A stretch of DNA of 64,000 nt from Chryseosolibacter histidinae (GTDB lineage: Bacteria > Bacteroidota > Bacteroidia > Cytophagales > Cyclobacteriaceae), in the NCBI RefSeq assembly GCF_018598225.1, contig NZ_JAHESF010000010.1:124001-188000 (forward strand), read 5' to 3'. Below the pieces are notes generated by a model, which saw only the letters and a list, made by a program, of their open reading frames with translations, did no database searches and was not told the origin of the DNA. Below are positions 61,573-64,000 of the stretch, one piece after another. The first letter of the stretch is position 1. Each line of letters begins with the position of its first letter. A program made the translations under genes and the position numbers.

Positions 61573-62799
61573 CTATGGATACAGCAGATATTTCTTTCTC
61601 ATTTCCTTATAAGCCGACAATCCCGGTTCCCAACTTTTTCTGATCTCGTCTTCAGAAACACCTTTGATGATCTGCTCTTTCAGGCTGCGTGTACCCGCCA
61701 GTTTGTCGAAGTTGCCCATTTGTTTGCTCTGCGTGAAGTCAAAGAATTTTTCCTTGTGGGGATACGCCTTGTACATCTCCATCAACCATGCGAGGTTGAT
61801 CTTTCCTTTTTCGCGCAGCTTCTCCGCATTGTACTTCCGCAGGTCGAGTCCATAGCAGGCTTTGTCCATGTGAAGGGGTGTTTCGCTCATGCCGGGTATG
61901 CTCACCGGTGTGAATGAAAACTTATACTTCTTGCTGCTCAGCTCCGGGTTGCCGAGCACCGTGAAGGGCATATAGGTTCCCCTGCCCTGGCTGATGATCG
62001 TGCCTTCGAAGAGACAAAGGGAAGGATAAAGTAATATTGACTGCTGGGTATTCAGATTCGGCGAAGGCCTGACGGGCAACGTGTACGCCATGTCGTGGGT
62101 GTAGTTCTTCACTTTGATGACGTTGATCTTACACTGCATCTTCCCGGGCAGCCATCCTTCGCCGTTGATCATCTGCGCGAACTCGCCGATGGTCATGCCG
62201 TGGGTGATGGGGATGGGAAATTTGCCGATGCCCGAGGTCAGTGTCATGTCAAGCACAGGGCCATCTACATAGGCATTGGGATTAGGACGATCGAAGATCA
62301 CCAGCTCTTTGCCATTTGCCGCGCACGACTCCATCACATCAGCGAGGGTGTTGATATTGGTATAGAACCGGCAGCCGACATCCGCGATATCGAACACCAT
62401 GATGTCAACCAGGTCCATATCCTCTTTCGTCGGTTTTCTTTTTTTGCCGTACAGCGAGATGATGCGGATACCTGTATTGGGGTCCACCTCATCATCAACT
62501 TTGGCGCCGTTGCTGGCGTTGCCGCGGAAGCCATGCTCGGGACCGAAAATGGCGCTGATGTTTACACCCAGTGTAATGAGACTGTCAACACTGAGCTTCT
62601 TTCCGATCACAGAAGTTTGATTCACCACCATGCCCACCCGCTTGCCTTTCAGGTACGAGAGATAACTGTCGGTTTGCTCGGCACCAGTGACGATACCATT
62701 TTTAGATTGCGCACAAACATCCCTGGAAACAGTGATGGCTGCAAGCAAAACAATGACTGAAAACAGGGAAAGAGAATTGAACAGCGGCGCGGACTTCAT
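61573..62799 (-). CDS. namZ: NamZ-like exo-beta-N-acetylmuramidase (DUF1343, GH171)
   Basis: 408 residues with signal LFSVIVLLAAITVSRDVCAQ. The DUF1343 fold is clear: VVNQTSVIGKKLSVDSLI, IFGPEHGFRGNASNGAKVDDEVD, ISLYGKKRKPTKEDMDLVDIMVFDIADVGCRFYTNI, VIFDRPNPN and FEGTIISQGRGT. Proteins of this family (B. subtilis YbbC/NamZ) remove N-acetylmuramic acid from the non-reducing end of peptidoglycan fragments. Exported, so acting in the periplasm on recycled or foreign cell wall pieces. It has its own promoter although it starts only 42 nt after the glycosidase gene upstream. Confidence 0.9.
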   Translation of the reverse strand: MKSAPLFNSLSLFSVIVLLAAITVSRDVCAQSKNGIVTGAEQTDSYLSYLKGKRVGMVVNQTSVIGKKLSVDSLITLGVNISAIFGPEHGFRGNASNGAKVDDEVDPNTGIRIISLYGKKRKPTKEDMDLVDIMVFDIADVGCRFYTNINTLADVMESCAANGKELVIFDRPNPNAYVDGPVLDMTLTSGIGKFPIPITHGMTIGEFAQMINGEGWLPGKMQCKINVIKVKNYTHDMAYTLPVRPSPNLNTQQSILLYPSLCLFEGTIISQGRGTYMPFTVLGNPELSSKKYKFSFTPVSIPGMSETPLHMDKACYGLDLRKYNAEKLREKGKINLAWLMEMYKAYPHKEKFFDFTQSKQMGNFDKLAGTRSLKEQIIKGVSEDEIRKSWEPGLSAYKEMRKKYLLYP

Positions 62800-62816
62800 A
62801 ATTAAAGATTAAGCTT

Positions 62817-62846
62817 TAAATATAGTCCGTTGTTTCTGTTTTCAAA
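62817..62846 (-). promoter_or_regulatory. Promoter of namZ
   Basis: On the minus strand TTTG (62846-62843), 18 nt, then TATATTTA (62824-62817), matching seven of eight positions of the TAnnTTTG/TTTG pair. The -33 box overlaps the stop codon of the upstream gene. Confidence 0.5.
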
Positions 62847-64000
62847 GTACCTTCTGTCTGAATTGGTCAGGCTTTGTATCCTTTCTCAGGATCAGGAAGT
62901 GATCGTTCTTCGTTGTGGAGAAGGTGATGAGGTCGTTCTTCGTTCCCATGAGTCGTTTGCCGTTCCGGTAGATGGTGACGTCACTTCCTTTCCAGGGATT
63001 ACGGATGCGGCACTCGCCACCGGCCTGCGAAGTGATCTCCACGAACTCCACCCCGTTCTTTTCGGTATAGGAAGAAGTTACCAGAAATGCGCCGCGTGCC
63101 AGCAAGGTGTAACGGGCATCCCACTGTTTGGGCCAGGCCGGAAAAACATGGATCACGGGATCTTTACCCGGGGCTGATGGAACACTCTGGCAGAGGGCAA
63201 ACTGCAATGCCTCCGCCGCACGGCCCAGGCGTTGCACACTGGTGGTCTGAAATCCTTCGCGCATATCCATACGGTTAGGCATCACCTCGATCTCTGCCGT
63301 ACGGATCTGGTTCGGCACAAGGTAGCGGGTGGCCTCCGTCCGGCCCAGCACGGCACCGGCAACAGGAAGCTTCGACAGCACATAGATGTTAGACTTCTCG
63401 CTGATGCCTGATGGAAAATAGGCATCAAAGGTCTGGTTGGCGATGGCGCGTGTGCTTTCGTCGGCTTCCAGCGTGCAAAGGTCAAAGAACCACACAGGCA
63501 TGGTGTTGGGATCAGGGATGCGCTCACCGTTGCCCTGAATCCAGGGCCGCAACGACCGGATCCATACCACAGGTTTGCCCTGCGTGTAGCCCGGCAGATC
63601 GGTACTCAAAGCCAGGGGTGATAGGTGATCCACAAACTCCTGCCACGAGGCGCGCAGCTCCGCGTCAACATTCAGGATCTCCGCAGCGCGGATGGCAACG
63701 GGAAAAATACCCTTCATCGAGGCGATCTCCTCAACGGTATTGTGGCCGCCCCAGATCGACTCGTTGTCGTTGACATTATAAATGTGATACTTGCCGTTTT
63801 CTTTTTTTACGTTGGGAAAATTCCGGTAGAACTCGGCCACTCCTTTCAGCATGGGGTAAGCATCGTTGCGCAGCCACGCCACATCACGGGTGAGCTCATA
63901 TTTCAGCCAGTACTGGTAGGCTATTTTGGCGCCACGTGAGAAAATGTGGGTGACATGGCCAAAGGCTCCCCCTCCTTTGTCTGATGTCTGCCATACACCG
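62842..64000 (-). CDS. GH95-like glycoside hydrolase, 5' truncated by window edge
   Basis: The frame is open from the window edge to the stop at 62842, so only the last about 385 residues are present; a GTG at 63882 is internal. Visible are parts of an (alpha/alpha)6 barrel, GVWQTSDKGGGAFGHVTHIF, YWLKYELTRDVAWLRNDAYPMLKGVAEFY and NDNESIWGGHNTVEEIASMKGIFP, followed by a beta-sandwich ending in GSDVTIYRNGKRLMGTKNDLITF. This pattern is typical of GH95/GH65-clan enzymes such as 1,2-alpha-L-fucosidases or alpha-galactosidases. The N-terminal domain and signal peptide lie outside. Possibly in one unit with namZ, suggesting glycan or cell-wall scavenging (inference). Confidence 0.72.
   Translation of the reverse strand, partial: GVWQTSDKGGGAFGHVTHIFSRGAKIAYQYWLKYELTRDVAWLRNDAYPMLKGVAEFYRNFPNVKKENGKYHIYNVNDNESIWGGHNTVEEIASMKGIFPVAIRAAEILNVDAELRASWQEFVDHLSPLALSTDLPGYTQGKPVVWIRSLRPWIQGNGERIPDPNTMPVWFFDLCTLEADESTRAIANQTFDAYFPSGISEKSNIYVLSKLPVAGAVLGRTEATRYLVPNQIRTAEIEVMPNRMDMREGFQTTSVQRLGRAAEALQFALCQSVPSAPGKDPVIHVFPAWPKQWDARYTLLARGAFLVTSSYTEKNGVEFVEITSQAGGECRIRNPWKGSDVTIYRNGKRLMGTKNDLITFSTTKNDHFLILRKDTKPDQFRQKVL

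Noticed and set aside
1-64000. tRNA, rRNA, insertion sequence or prophage genes
   Set aside because: I scanned for T-loop-like GTTCGA contexts, transposase DDE or HUH motifs and integrases, and found none that hold up.

Overview
The window looks like a chromosome segment of a Bacteroidota bacterium, most likely a Cytophagales member of the Chryseolinea/Ohtaekwangia type. This rests on inference from features rather than a marker gene: a type IX secretion C-terminal sorting domain, many lipoproteins, MacB/FtsX-type permeases of about 800 residues without an adjacent ATPase, a PadR regulator overlapping a prefix-domain permease, LytS/LytTR and propeller-type two-component systems, and promoters of the Bacteroidota form TAnnTTTG. 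GC content is about 50 percent. I see no rRNA, tRNA, insertion sequence, prophage or CRISPR array.

Layout. 0-7.3 kb: a truncated DUF7133-like dehydrogenase lipoprotein, a lipocalin-like lipoprotein, a YegD-type Hsp70, a Tat-exported Gfo/Idh/MocA oxidoreductase and an orphan Tat-exported molybdopterin oxidoreductase. 7.6-16.1 kb: a small hypothetical, a short SecA paralogue split by a frameshift in a run of nine T, a T9SS-exported GH10-like hydrolase, an orphan PhnD-type binding protein and an aldo/keto reductase. 16.4-22.5 kb: a symmetrical locus of two paralogous lipoproteins flanking a NarL-type response regulator and a propeller histidine kinase. 22.8-36.3 kb: DUF1801 protein, AraC regulator, FtsX permease, a three-gene RND efflux operon with an AraC regulator upstream, and a LytS/LytTR pair. 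36.4-39.1 kb: small proteins, a DUF1080 lipoprotein and a candidate structured small RNA. 39.2-46.2 kb: a complete chemotaxis operon (receptor, cheW, cheY, cheA, cheR, cheB). 46.3-52.1 kb: porin, FtsX permease with PadR, NdpA-like nucleoid protein. 52.4-59.8 kb: a same-strand cluster of FtsX permease, OmpR-type two-component pair and two tandem jelly-roll secreted proteins. 60.5-64 kb: tiny membrane protein, Rrf2 regulator, NamZ-like muramidase and a truncated GH95-like hydrolase.

The most striking feature is not a gene. More than twenty intergenic sites carry short arrays of degenerate heptanucleotides. The heptamer differs from site to site (GTACGAG-type, GTCCACG-type, AAGTTTA-type, GTAGGCA-type, AGTTGAC-type, ACCAATC-type, GAGATAT-type and others), but the period is almost always exactly 7. 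At eight or more sites two arrays lie in inverted orientation around a 16-140 nt centre, so the transcript would fold into a long hairpin. Two further families of small inverted repeats are interspersed with them. These arrays occur between convergent genes, inside a 5' leader, and in one case form the 3' end of a coding region.
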